Source: Kallipyga gabonensis (GTDB taxonomy: Bacteria; Bacillota; Clostridia; Tissierellales; Peptoniphilaceae). Taken from it: a DNA stretch of 64,000 bases. The notes beneath the pieces are model-generated. The model saw only the letters and a list, made by a program, of their open reading frames with translations. It ran no database searches and was not told the origin of the DNA. The stretch lies in contig NZ_CXYV01000002.1 of assembly GCF_001286805.1 (NCBI RefSeq), forward strand, positions 992,001 through 1,056,000. The letters run 5' to 3'. The translations under genes were made by a program, and so were the position numbers. Numbering within the stretch: the stretch's first letter is position 1; each line of letters opens with the position of its first letter. Below are positions 34,377 to 42,593 of this stretch, in pieces.

Positions 34377-34404
34377 AGACCAGCCTCTTTAACGAAGCTG
34401 GTCT
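34377..34404. terminator. Hairpin between pbp1A and the response regulator gene
   Basis: AGACCAGC (34377-34384) pairs with GCTGGTCT (34397-34404). The T-run is on the plus strand (TCTTTTTC), while on the minus strand, the direction of both flanking genes, it is followed by CTCTAC. As a minus-strand terminator it would be weak, so partial read-through from pbp1A into the regulator genes is plausible. Confidence 0.5.
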
Positions 34405-34442
34405 TTTTCATTCTTCTTTATGCCCATAAGACCTTTCCAAGA

Positions 34443-37310
34443 CTAATGGACAGGCTCCTTGGGCTTCTCTTCGGAAGTAGAGGGCTTTTCAACTTTGGAT
34501 GAGCTGGAAGATTTGGACTCTACCGGACCCAGGCTGGAGTACCTGGTGGGAACTTCGGTTTTCCAGTCCTCAGGAGTAATTCCGTTGAATTTTTGAGGAT
34601 CATAGGGATCTTTTCTTTGAGTGAAGACCCAGTAGCCCTTGACTTCCTTCGGCGTATTAGAGGAAGCCAGAAGAAGGTTCCGCGTATCCACAATACGGGA
34701 CACATGGACGTCACAGACACCCTTGGGTTCCGTTTCCTTGGAACAGAGGACCTGGATAATGGGATGACGGCTATCATGTTTGCAGTAAGACCCCGGTTTC
34801 AGACCGGAAGCCGAACATAGGTAAACGGGATAAACCCCCTCAGGCTGGTCAAATTTCGCCGGTTCCTTATCTTCCATGAGGATTTTGGCTACCCGTCCAT
34901 AGACGGAAACGCCATTGGCTGAATTATAGGCCATGGACATCTGTGCATTATCCATGCCGACCCAGACGGAAGTGGTGTAATAGGGATTAGTCACACAACA
35001 CCAGTAATCTTTATTGTCGTTGGTGGTTCCGGTCTTTGCTCCCTGGTCCAACCCCCGGATGCGGATGCTGGGATTGATCCAGGACTGCTTTGAAGCAGCC
35101 AGGAGCATATCCAGCAACTGGTAATTCACTTGAGGATTGAGGACTTCGGTTTCCGGATGTTTATTTTCAAAATAAACCTTGCCGGTATTATCAACAATCT
35201 TGGAAATAGCCAGGGCAGGGATCCGCTTCCCATTGTTGCCGATGGCCTGGTAGGCATTGGCCATGTCCAGGGTGGTCAACCCCCGGGTCAATGCTCCCAA
35301 GGCCAAGGAGAGGTTTTCATCATTCGCTCCCCCGATGGACTCATTCTCTTCGATAAAGTGGTCCCAGTCCCGGTGGTCCTTGTTGATAATTCCATAACGG
35401 GTCAGGGCGTCTTTCGTTGCCTTAATTCCCACCTTGTCCAACCAACGGACAGCAGGAGGGTTGAGGGATTCGGATACCGCTTTTTTCATATAGACCAGGC
35501 CCTGGTAGCGACCGTTATTATTAGAGGGCCATGGTTTGCCGTCCACCATGGAAATGGGAACGTCATCCATTACAGAAGCCTGGCTGTAACCTTGAGCCAG
35601 AGCCGCTGTATATTCGGCAATGGGTTTGATGGAAGAACCGGGTGATCGGGGGAAGCCATAGGCACGGTTGACAAAGTTGCTGTTGTCATCCTCCCGTCCG
35701 CCGATGATTGCCCGGACTTCGCCTGTCTTGGTATCCAGGACGGTCACAGCTAATTGGGGTTGTTTTATCCCTACATCATCAAAGGCGTAGTGGTCAGGAT
35801 TGATGACCAGCGCACCATCTTTGCGGAGGGAGTAGAGCTGGTTTTCACTGGAATTGAAGTAGGCCGCGGAAATATGGATAGTCCCGTCCTGATCTGTGGA
35901 GATATAGTCTTCGCCAATGGCGATGGAAGACACCTGGTGGGTCCGGAAGACATTGTTATCATCATAAGTATAGAAGTTGGTGATGATTAAGGATCCCTTG
36001 TTTGCCCGTAGCCTTCCCGGCTGGATAGATAAGGAACCATCATCGTTCACCTGGAAGGTCTTGGCCGGGAGAATAACCCGTCCCTGATCGTCCATGAGAT
36101 TTTCTTTTTTATAATAAATGACGGTGTCGTTGGCGTTAAGAACATTGCCCCAGCGGTCATAGTTCAAGTTGAGACGGAACTTGCTCACGCTGCCACCTGC
36201 TGTCTGGTTGACGGTGGTATTGAGGGATGAAATGGATTTTTGCAGTTTATCCTGGAGAGCCAGGTCAATCGTTGAGGTGATGGAAAGACCACCGTAGTAG
36301 AGCTTGTTTTTCGCCTCTTCTTCTGAGATTTTGCCCTGGTCCATAAGAAGTTCAATCGCCTGGTCACGAATGAGGTCTGTAAAATAGCTGGAGGAGTTTT
36401 CGATTTGCTTGGTCACCGGTTTGATGGTTTCCGCTACATCCGTCGTGGAAGCTTTCTCATATTGGTCTTCGGTGATATAGCCATTGTTCAACATTTCCTT
36501 CAAGACATATTTTGATCGCTCATAGGCAGGGGCGTTATAGACACAGATATATTTTTCACCATTGATGGTTGTTTCACCCAGGACCCTTTCATCCGTTACC
36601 TGGGAAGGACGGTAGGTGGAATAGAGAGAATAGTGGGAAGGAGCGGGAACAACAGAGGCCAATGTTGCACATTGGGCCAGGTCCAGTTCAAGCGCAGGCT
36701 TAGAAAAATAGACTTCAGCAGCAGCTTCAACGCCGTAGGCCTGTTGACCAAAGAAGATCCGATTGAGATAACTCTCCATGATCTTTTTTTTGGCTTCTTC
36801 TTTACCTAAGCGGCTGGTCAGAGCTTCTTCCATCTGGAGGGCCAGGTACATTTCCTGAATCTTTCGCGACCAGTTCACGTCATAATTTAAGTAAACATTT
36901 CGGGCTAGCTGCATAGTGATGGTTGAGGCTCCACGGAGTCCACCGGACCTCATCAAATCCTTGACTGCTGCAGCGATGCCGAAGAAGTCAACGCCTTTAT
37001 GGGTCCAAAAGCGCTTGTCTTCCGCAGAGACGAAGGCGTTGACCAGGTCCTCCGGAATCTTGTCATAGGGGATGACCTTGCGGAATTCAGCCGTTTCAAT
37101 TTGCTTGATGAGCTTTCCATCCTGGTCGACAATTTTGGATGATTCGGTCAAGCCGGAAAGGAGCTCCTTGGAATCCACCTCGGGGGCTTCAGAGGCAATG
37201 AGGAGCATGGAACCGGCCAGGTAGCCGCCAAGAATGCCCAAGAAAATCAGAAGGGAGACGAAGAAAATCCCTATGCTGTTTATTACTGTTTTTCCAATTG
37301 ACTTATGCAA
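34443..37310 (-). CDS. pbp1A: Class A penicillin-binding protein (bifunctional glycosyltransferase-transpeptidase)
   Basis: Polymerises and cross-links peptidoglycan. A short cytoplasmic start and one membrane helix are followed by a GT51 glycosyltransferase domain (EDKRFWTHKGVDFFG, RGASTITMQLARN) and a transpeptidase domain with Ser559 in SPGSSIKP, the SLN motif in SESLNPPAV and KTGTT in GAKTGTTNDN. A Ser/Lys/Glu-rich tail ends the protein. The start is taken as a TTG at 37310 because GGAGG lies five bases upstream; another TTG at 37322 would add four residues but has no binding site. Length is 955 residues, longer than most because of inserts in the transpeptidase part. Confidence 0.92.
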   Translation of the reverse strand: MHKSIGKTVINSIGIFFVSLLIFLGILGGYLAGSMLLIASEAPEVDSKELLSGLTESSKIVDQDGKLIKQIETAEFRKVIPYDKIPEDLVNAFVSAEDKRFWTHKGVDFFGIAAAVKDLMRSGGLRGASTITMQLARNVYLNYDVNWSRKIQEMYLALQMEEALTSRLGKEEAKKKIMESYLNRIFFGQQAYGVEAAAEVYFSKPALELDLAQCATLASVVPAPSHYSLYSTYRPSQVTDERVLGETTINGEKYICVYNAPAYERSKYVLKEMLNNGYITEDQYEKASTTDVAETIKPVTKQIENSSSYFTDLIRDQAIELLMDQGKISEEEAKNKLYYGGLSITSTIDLALQDKLQKSISSLNTTVNQTAGGSVSKFRLNLNYDRWGNVLNANDTVIYYKKENLMDDQGRVILPAKTFQVNDDGSLSIQPGRLRANKGSLIITNFYTYDDNNVFRTHQVSSIAIGEDYISTDQDGTIHISAAYFNSSENQLYSLRKDGALVINPDHYAFDDVGIKQPQLAVTVLDTKTGEVRAIIGGREDDNSNFVNRAYGFPRSPGSSIKPIAEYTAALAQGYSQASVMDDVPISMVDGKPWPSNNNGRYQGLVYMKKAVSESLNPPAVRWLDKVGIKATKDALTRYGIINKDHRDWDHFIEENESIGGANDENLSLALGALTRGLTTLDMANAYQAIGNNGKRIPALAISKIVDNTGKVYFENKHPETEVLNPQVNYQLLDMLLAASKQSWINPSIRIRGLDQGAKTGTTNDNKDYWCCVTNPYYTTSVWVGMDNAQMSMAYNSANGVSVYGRVAKILMEDKEPAKFDQPEGVYPVYLCSASGLKPGSYCKHDSRHPIIQVLCSKETEPKGVCDVHVSRIVDTRNLLLASSNTPKEVKGYWVFTQRKDPYDPQKFNGITPEDWKTEVPTRYSSLGPVESKSSSSSKVEKPSTSEEKPKEPVH

Positions 37311-37397
37311 AATATCCTCCAAGTTGATAACCGGCAGACCGTCAAGTCCTTTGAGGGCCAGTCTGAAAATGATAGAAGCAGACTTTTTATTAAGAGC

Positions 37398-37403
37398 ATT
37401 TTA
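37398..37403 (-). promoter_or_regulatory. Extended -10 promoter for pbp1A
   Basis: On the minus strand TGGTAAAAT, with TAAAAT at 37403-37398, about 90 bases before the pbp1A start. No clear -35. Confidence 0.5.
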
Positions 37404-37483
37404 CCATATTTCAGCGGATATATTTATCGGAGCCCTTCTCTTTTAAAGGTCCGATCAAAATAATTGATCTGTAAAAGGAACAG

Positions 37484-37521
37484 TAAAAAGTGGCCACTCT
37501 CCATTTAGGGAAAAGTGGCCA
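37484..37521 (-). terminator. Terminator after the lipoprotein gene
   Basis: On the minus strand TGGCCACT (37521-37514) pairs with AGTGGCCA (37498-37491), followed by CTTTTT. It ends the lipoprotein transcript before the pbp1A promoter. Confidence 0.7.
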
Positions 37522-37590
37522 TCGAAACAGTCTTTGGCTAAGCTGAGAAAATTCTTTTCTTCGTTAAGTGGAGGGGAAAGGTCCTAAATA

Positions 37591-37958
37591 TTATTTTACT
37601 TCATAGGAAACGACCATTTTATCTAACTTGGACCATTCCTCTTCCTTTACCTTATGATCTTCTATCGCCTGGTTCACCTTGAGGTCGATTTCTTTCTGTT
37701 CACCATAATCCATGTGGTCAAAACGGATAGAGCCCAGCTCGAAACGATCTTCTTCCGGGAGCTGCAAAAAGTAGGTGATGGTCACATCATCAGCGCCCTC
37801 CTTCAACAGAGTTTGGGCCCGCCCTTTGACAGACACATCTCCTTTTTCATCGAAAGAAAGCCGAGTATCTACTTTGAAATCTTCACTTTTATGTTGGCCA
37901 CTTCCACATGCTGTCAAAAGAAATACGAAACAGAGAAAAAATATAATTATTTTTTCAT
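37591..37958 (-). CDS. Putative small lipoprotein with a one-base frameshift in its signal peptide
   Basis: The mature part (about 107 residues, acidic, beta-rich by appearance) is open from 37917 to the stop at 37591. Just upstream is an ATG at 37958 with GGAG five bases before it, followed by six As and then a stop (ATG AAA AAA TAA). If the run had seven As, the ATG would read into a complete lipoprotein signal peptide, MKKIIIFFLCFVFLLTAC, with a good lipobox and the Cys directly before the mature part. So the gene is either broken by loss of one A, variable at this run, or the base is a sequencing error. A TTG at 37917 could start translation but would lack the signal. I do not recognise the mature domain. 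Confidence 0.65.
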
Positions 37959-37975
37959 GCTAACTCCATTCTTGA

Positions 37976-38113
37976 TTAATTGATTGGGCAAGCGCCAAAG
38001 TCACCATATTCTTCAATCAGTTGATATTTAGGGATGTTGGAATGAAAGTACTTAATCAAACTATATAAAAAAGAGATCTAAATGATCATTTCATGTACCG
38101 ATGCTAAACGCAT
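37976..38113 (-). pseudogene. Probable gene remnant upstream of the lipoprotein
   Basis: On the minus strand a frame from an ATG at 38113 runs 11 codons to a TAG (38080-38078) and then continues open for 33 codons to a TAA at 37978-37976. The last part reads FHSNIPKYQLIEEYGDFGAC and then PIN, which looks like a real protein end. No ribosome binding site is visible. It lies 17 bases before the lipoprotein ATG on the same strand. It could be the tail of a decayed gene; I cannot name the family. Confidence 0.3.
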
Positions 38114-38348
38114 TCTTCGATGGTCATTTCATTATCCTTAGAATTTTATTTTTCTTTATATAATTGTATATCAGCATAATGAATAAATCAAGGAATCCTT
38201 TTCCTCATTGATCGCTTTAACAATTTATATGAATTACAATTTTAAGCGGCATATGGATTGTTAAATAGCCTTTCAGGAAAGACAGGCATCAATCCGGCAG
38301 GTTCATCCCACTTTCATCTTGGGCGGGAATCTGGTATTCTCTAAAAAG
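38114..38348. other. AT-rich gap without recognisable genes
   Basis: Clearly more AT-rich than its surroundings, with stops in all frames I followed. It joins the gene remnant to the hflX promoter region. I see no RNA gene or repeat in it. Confidence 0.5.
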
Positions 38349-38354
38349 TATACT
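38349..38354 (+). promoter_or_regulatory. Candidate -10 box for hflX
   Basis: TATACT 24 bases before the hflX ATG. The -35 region is poor. Confidence 0.35.
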
Positions 38355-38377
38355 GTACAAGAAAGGGGGTGGTGGCC

Positions 38378-39682
38378 ATGGAAGAAGCTTTGTTGGTTTT
38401 TGTTTATACAAGAAAGGACCGGGATAAACAGGAGGCCAGGCAAAAGGAATTGGAAGACATTGTGACTTCCTCCGGAGCTCAGGTCGTTGCTATTATCAGT
38501 CAAGAAGTGGATGCCTACAGCCCCCAAACCCTTCTTGGTTCCGGAAAGTTGTCTGAAGTGGCAGACATGGTTAAGGCCAATGGCTGGGACCTGGTTATTT
38601 TTGAAGAATCCCTGACGGGGTCCCAACGAAAAAATCTCCAGGATGCCATTGATGCGAAAATTTTGGACCGTGTGGATGTCATTTTGGATATTTTTGCCCA
38701 GAGGGCAAGGACCAAGAAGGCTAAACTGGAGGTCCACCTGGCCCAGCTGGAATACCGCCTACCCCGCCTCCGGGGCTATGGGGAATCCCTCTCCCGATTG
38801 GGAGGCGGGGTGGGGACCCGGGGACCCGGCGAGCAAAAGCTGGAGACCGACCGTCGGGCCATATTAAGCCAGGTCAAGTCCATTAAAGCAAAGCTAAACA
38901 AGCTTTCCGGTCAGGCCGCTCAGGCGGCGGAAAAGAGGCGGTCGGGTTCCGTCCCTCTGGTTGCCCTGGTCGGTTACACCAATGTGGGTAAGTCCACCCT
39001 CATGAACCGGACCCTGGACCTCTTTGGCGGGCCTGCCCGGTCGGGTAAGGATGTCTATGCTGATGACCGGCTTTTCGCTACTTTAGATACCGCCACAAGG
39101 AGAATTCAAAAAGAAGGGGAGCCTCCCTTCCTCCTGGTGGATACGGTGGGCTTTATTCATGACCTCCCGGACAAACTTCTCCCTTCCTTTGAATCCACTC
39201 TCTCGGAAGCGGAGTCGGCCGACCTCCTTTTAGTTCTTATCGATGCCTCCAACCCGGCCTATGAGGAGGAAATTAACCTGGTCACTCAAACCCTACGAAA
39301 ACAGGGGGACCCGCCGCCCATCCTTTTTCTCATGAACAAATCTGACCTGAATCGGCCACCCCTTGTTACCGACAGGGACCGGACCCTTCGGATTTCAGCC
39401 AGGGATCCGGTGTCTGTAAAAGGTCTGGTCGACCGGATCCTTATGGAACTTTATGGGGAGGAAGACAGGGTCCACCTCCTTCTTCCCTACGAAGCCATTG
39501 GCAACCTCCAAGCCTTCCGTGACCAGTCTCAGGTTATCAGGGAGTGGGGGGACGAAGAAGGCCTCCATTGGTGGGTCCGGACCAGGGAAAGCGTCCTGGA
39601 TAGCTACTTAAAGAAGAATCCTGCCTTGGAAAGAAGGAAGCCTCCGCCGGATTTTTTGGATGATGGAGGGGATAAAGAATGA
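38378..39682 (+). CDS. hflX: GTPase HflX
   Basis: A ribosome-associated GTPase that splits stalled or hibernating 70S ribosomes. The 434-residue protein has the HflX N-terminal domain (LLGSGKLSEVADMV, DRVDVILDIFAQRA), the glycine-rich linker GGGVGTRGPGEQKLE, and a GTPase domain with G1 GYTNVGKST, G3 DTVGFIHDLP and G4 NKSD. The ATG at 38378 has AAAGGGGGT seven bases before it; two upstream GTGs in frame are less well placed. Confidence 0.94.
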   Translation: MEEALLVFVYTRKDRDKQEARQKELEDIVTSSGAQVVAIISQEVDAYSPQTLLGSGKLSEVADMVKANGWDLVIFEESLTGSQRKNLQDAIDAKILDRVDVILDIFAQRARTKKAKLEVHLAQLEYRLPRLRGYGESLSRLGGGVGTRGPGEQKLETDRRAILSQVKSIKAKLNKLSGQAAQAAEKRRSGSVPLVALVGYTNVGKSTLMNRTLDLFGGPARSGKDVYADDRLFATLDTATRRIQKEGEPPFLLVDTVGFIHDLPDKLLPSFESTLSEAESADLLLVLIDASNPAYEEEINLVTQTLRKQGDPPPILFLMNKSDLNRPPLVTDRDRTLRISARDPVSVKGLVDRILMELYGEEDRVHLLLPYEAIGNLQAFRDQSQVIREWGDEEGLHWWVRTRESVLDSYLKKNPALERRKPPPDFLDDGGDKE

Positions 39683-39703
39683 CCCGTGAGAGGAGGCGGA
39701 GAT

Positions 39704-40336
39704 TTGACTTTTTATTCCATAGAAAAAGCGTCAAGGATTGAATTGGACATCAAAAAATCCCTCTTTATCGGTCAGGCTTGCCCTGTACAAAGCGAAGAAG
39801 AGGCCCTGGCCTTTATTGATGGCGTCCAGACCGCCCACCCCCAGGCCACCCACCACTGCCGGGCATATATCATAGGGGAGGCCGGCCTTATCCAGCGCTT
39901 CCACGATGACGGCGAGCCCTCAGGAACAGCCGGTATGCCCATACTGGAGACAGCCAAACAGATGGAGCTGACCAATGTGGTCATTGTCGTCACCCGGTAT
40001 TTCGGCGGCATAAAACTTGGGGCAGGGGGATTGGTTCGGGCCTACCGTCAGGCGGCTCGTGAAGCCCTGGAGGCCGGCCGGATTACCCTTTATGTCCCCT
40101 GGAAAGAAGTGGACATTCAGATTGCCTACGAGAGCCTGGGGAAATGCGACTACCTCCTCCAGGAATCCCCGGTGGTCGAAAGGGACCGGGTCTTTACGGA
40201 CCAGGTCGCTTTAACCTGGCTTATCCCGGAAGATCGGGTCGGTTGGATCCGGACCCAGGTCATGGAGATCAGTGCCGGCCAGGCAAAATTTGAGGAAAAA
40301 CAAAGGCTCATGCTCCCGGAAGTGAATCCGAAATAA
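39704..40336 (+). CDS. yigZ: YigZ/IMPACT family protein
   Basis: A 210-residue conserved protein with the UPF0029 N-terminal domain (IKKSLFIGQACPVQSEEEA, HPQATHHCRAYIIG, HDDGEPSGTAGMPIL, RYFGGIKLGAGGLVRAYR) and a C-terminal domain of the elongation-factor-like type. The biochemical role is not settled for bacteria. The TTG at 39704 is preferred because GAGGAGG lies seven bases upstream; a GTG at 39686 would place that site inside the gene. Confidence 0.9.
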   Translation: MTFYSIEKASRIELDIKKSLFIGQACPVQSEEEALAFIDGVQTAHPQATHHCRAYIIGEAGLIQRFHDDGEPSGTAGMPILETAKQMELTNVVIVVTRYFGGIKLGAGGLVRAYRQAAREALEAGRITLYVPWKEVDIQIAYESLGKCDYLLQESPVVERDRVFTDQVALTWLIPEDRVGWIRTQVMEISAGQAKFEEKQRLMLPEVNPK

Positions 40337-40384
40337 GGGGTATGACAATATAAAGATTGATCAAATAAGGAAAGAAGGTTAGTC

Positions 40385-41110
40385 ATGTCAGGACATAATA
40401 AATGGAGCAAGGTGAAAAATGTAAAAGGAAAAGAGGATGCCAAGAGGGCCCAAGTCTTTACCAAGATGTCCAGGGCAATCATGGTGGCCGTCCGGGAGGG
40501 AGGGCCTGAACCTGAATATAACTCGGCCCTTCAATCGGCCATTGAAAAAGCCAAGGCAGAGAACATGCCCAACGACAACATTGAACGGGCCATCAAAAAA
40601 GGAGCCGGAGAATTGGGCAATGCTGAATTCTTCTCTATTGTCTATGAGGGATATGGCCCGGAAGGGGTGGCGATTATCGTGGAGACCCTGACCGATTCCA
40701 AGAACCGGACGGCCGGGGAGATGCGGTATATCTTTGACCGGAACGGAGGAAACCTGGGGAACCCGGGTTCCGTCACCTTCCAATTTGACCGGAAGGGGAT
40801 TTTAGCCGTTGATGGTGAGGGCAAGGATGAGGATGAGGTAATGATGGACGCCCTTGATGCAGGTGCTGAGGACCTGGTGAGGGAAGATGATGTCTTTTTG
40901 ATCACTTGCCAGCCTGCGGATTTCATCCAGGTCAGTAAAAAGCTTCAGGAAATGGGATATACTTTCTCTTCCGCCCAGGTGGGCTACCTCCCCAAGAATA
41001 AAGTGAAGGTGGAGGATGAGGAGGCCTGCAGTCAAATCGAGAAGTTGATTTCCGACTTGGAGGACAATGACGATGTTCAGGATGTCTACTCCAATTGGGA
41101 GGAAGCTTAG
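40385..41110 (+). CDS. yebC: YebC/TACO1 family protein
   Basis: A 241-residue cytoplasmic protein starting MSGHNKWSKVKNVKGKEDAK, with the family blocks GGPEPEYNSALQSAIEKAKA, NMPNDNIERAIKKGAG and YEGYGPEGVAIIVETLTD. Family members have been described as transcription regulators and, more recently, as factors that help ribosomes through proline stretches. AGAAGG precedes the ATG. lgt follows after 20 bases. Confidence 0.94.
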   Translation: MSGHNKWSKVKNVKGKEDAKRAQVFTKMSRAIMVAVREGGPEPEYNSALQSAIEKAKAENMPNDNIERAIKKGAGELGNAEFFSIVYEGYGPEGVAIIVETLTDSKNRTAGEMRYIFDRNGGNLGNPGSVTFQFDRKGILAVDGEGKDEDEVMMDALDAGAEDLVREDDVFLITCQPADFIQVSKKLQEMGYTFSSAQVGYLPKNKVKVEDEEACSQIEKLISDLEDNDDVQDVYSNWEEA

Positions 41111-41130
41111 TCACGAAGAAAGGATTTGCT

Positions 41131-41925
41131 ATGCAATACACTGGAGACCGTGTCGCATTTTCCCTGTTTGGGATTGATGTTTATTGGTATGCCATCATCA
41201 TTGTCTCCGGGATGATCCTGGCCCTTTATTTAGTATCCAAAGAGATGGAACGCCGCAAGATGAATCCTGATGATGCTTATGACATCGGCCTCTGGATTCT
41301 CCCTTTCGGTGTTGTGGGTGCTCGGATTTGGTATGTCATTTTTGAGTGGCATCGCTATGACTCCTTCCTGGATATGATTAACATCCGGGACGGGGGGTTG
41401 GCAATTCAGGGCGGAATCATCGCCGGACTTATTGTAGGCTTGATCCTTGCCAGAAAGAAGGGGTTCTGGTTTCCCCGGCTTTCGGACATTGTCATGCCCG
41501 GCTTAGCCCTGGCTCAGGGAATAGGTCGGTGGGGAAATTTTATCAATAATGAAGCCCACGGCGTTCCCACCGACTTACCATGGGGCGTCATCATTGATGG
41601 GGTATCCTACCATCCCACTTTTTTATATGAGTCTCTGGGTGACATTCTCCTCTTTATCCTCCTTTTTCTTTATTCAAGGAAATGGCTGAAGAGGGATGGC
41701 CAGGTCACCTGTCTCTATTTTGTTGGATACGGGATTCTCCGTTTTTTTGTTGAAGGTCTCCGGACGGATTCCCTCATGTTCGGCAATTTCCGTGTTGCCC
41801 AGGTTCTGGCTGTTTCGGGTCTGGTGGTGGGACTGGTCGGTTATATCATTCTCTCCGGGAAACCCGCCAATGCCGACATACCCGGGAAAAATCCATATGA
41901 TAACAAGGAGAGCCTTTCTTCCTGA
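41131..41925 (+). CDS. lgt: Prolipoprotein diacylglyceryl transferase
   Basis: Adds diacylglycerol to the lipobox cysteine of prolipoproteins in the membrane. The 264-residue protein has about seven helices, the GGLAIQGGIIAG segment and the signature GRWGNFINNEAHG, plus YHPTFLYES and RFFVEGLRTDSL. The start at 41131 has AAAGGA seven bases upstream; an earlier frame extension overlaps yebC. A terminator follows 84 bases downstream. Confidence 0.95.
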   Translation: MQYTGDRVAFSLFGIDVYWYAIIIVSGMILALYLVSKEMERRKMNPDDAYDIGLWILPFGVVGARIWYVIFEWHRYDSFLDMINIRDGGLAIQGGIIAGLIVGLILARKKGFWFPRLSDIVMPGLALAQGIGRWGNFINNEAHGVPTDLPWGVIIDGVSYHPTFLYESLGDILLFILLFLYSRKWLKRDGQVTCLYFVGYGILRFFVEGLRTDSLMFGNFRVAQVLAVSGLVVGLVGYIILSGKPANADIPGKNPYDNKESLSS

Positions 41926-42009
41926 CATTTTTATGGGAATTCCCTCCACTTTTGAAGAGGAACTCGGATCTCTTCCTTCAAAAGATTGAAAAATCAAGAG
42001 TTATGCAGT

Positions 42010-42040
42010 GAGCAAGCCCCAAACGGCTTGCTCTTTTTTT
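42010..42040 (+). terminator. Intrinsic terminator after lgt
   Basis: GAGCAAGCC (42010-42018), six-base loop, GGCTTGCTC (42025-42033), then seven Ts. Confidence 0.9.
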
Positions 42041-42073
42041 ATGCATTATTTCAGAAATTTAATGAAATCGCCC

Positions 42074-42102
42074 TTGTTCTTTTATGATTTATGGCCTAAA
42101 AT
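42074..42102 (+). promoter_or_regulatory. Promoter of the mraZ division/cell-wall operon
   Basis: TTGTTC (42074-42079) and TAAAAT (42097-42102) separated by exactly 17 bases. The expected transcription start falls at about 42109, immediately before the MraZ boxes. Confidence 0.75.
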
Positions 42103-42110
42103 GGGTTTAG

Positions 42111-42135
42111 GTGGAAATAAGTGGAGAAAAGTGGA
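42111..42135 (+). promoter_or_regulatory. MraZ operator: three GTGGA boxes at 10-base spacing
   Basis: GTGGA occurs at 42111, 42121 and 42131, each ten bases apart, between the promoter and the mraZ start. Direct repeats of TGGGN or GTGGN at this spacing are the known binding sites of the MraZ ring in other bacteria, so autoregulation is expected. The third box also supplies part of the mraZ ribosome binding site. Confidence 0.75.
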
Positions 42136-42143
42136 GGAAAGCC

Positions 42144-42581
42144 ATGTTTTTGGGTGAATACAATCACAGCGTGGATAGTAAGGGAAGAATTTCCTTGCCC
42201 GTTAAATTCCGCGACCAGCTTTCTCAACCCTTTTATATCACTCGTGGCATGGAAGATTGCCTGTTTATCTACGACCAGGATGAGTGGATGCGGATGGATG
42301 AGAAGATCCGCAAGCTCCGTTTGACCGCCAAGGCTGCCCGTGGCTTCTCCCGTATGTTTTATGCCGGGGCCATGGAAGTCAGTCTGGACAAGCAAGGTCG
42401 TTTTGTTATTCCACCTCATTTACGGTCCTATGCCGGCATTGAAAGCGATGCCGTCATTGTAGGCGTCAGCGACCGCATTGAAGTATGGGACAAGCAAGCA
42501 TGGAATTCCTATATGGATTCTGACGCTATGGATTATGACGAGCTTACTGAATCTCTGAATGCAAGCGATACTGATCTCTAG
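42144..42581 (+). CDS. mraZ: Transcriptional regulator MraZ
   Basis: A 145-residue protein made of two AbrB-like half-domains: MFLGEYNHSVDSKGRISLPVKFR and, in the second half, GAMEVSLDKQGRFVIPPHLR. It forms a ring that binds the repeats upstream and controls the dcw operon. The ATG at 42144 has GTGGAGG six bases upstream; earlier in-frame starts lie in the operator. Confidence 0.94.
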   Translation: MFLGEYNHSVDSKGRISLPVKFRDQLSQPFYITRGMEDCLFIYDQDEWMRMDEKIRKLRLTAKAARGFSRMFYAGAMEVSLDKQGRFVIPPHLRSYAGIESDAVIVGVSDRIEVWDKQAWNSYMDSDAMDYDELTESLNASDTDL

Positions 42582-42593
42582 ACAGGAGGATCG

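Noticed and set aside
41131-41925. Possible inactive Lgt because the GG segment reads AIQGG rather than containing the E. coli histidine
   Set aside because: Gram-positive Lgt proteins commonly vary at this place, and the GRWGNFINNEAHG signature and other conserved blocks are intact.
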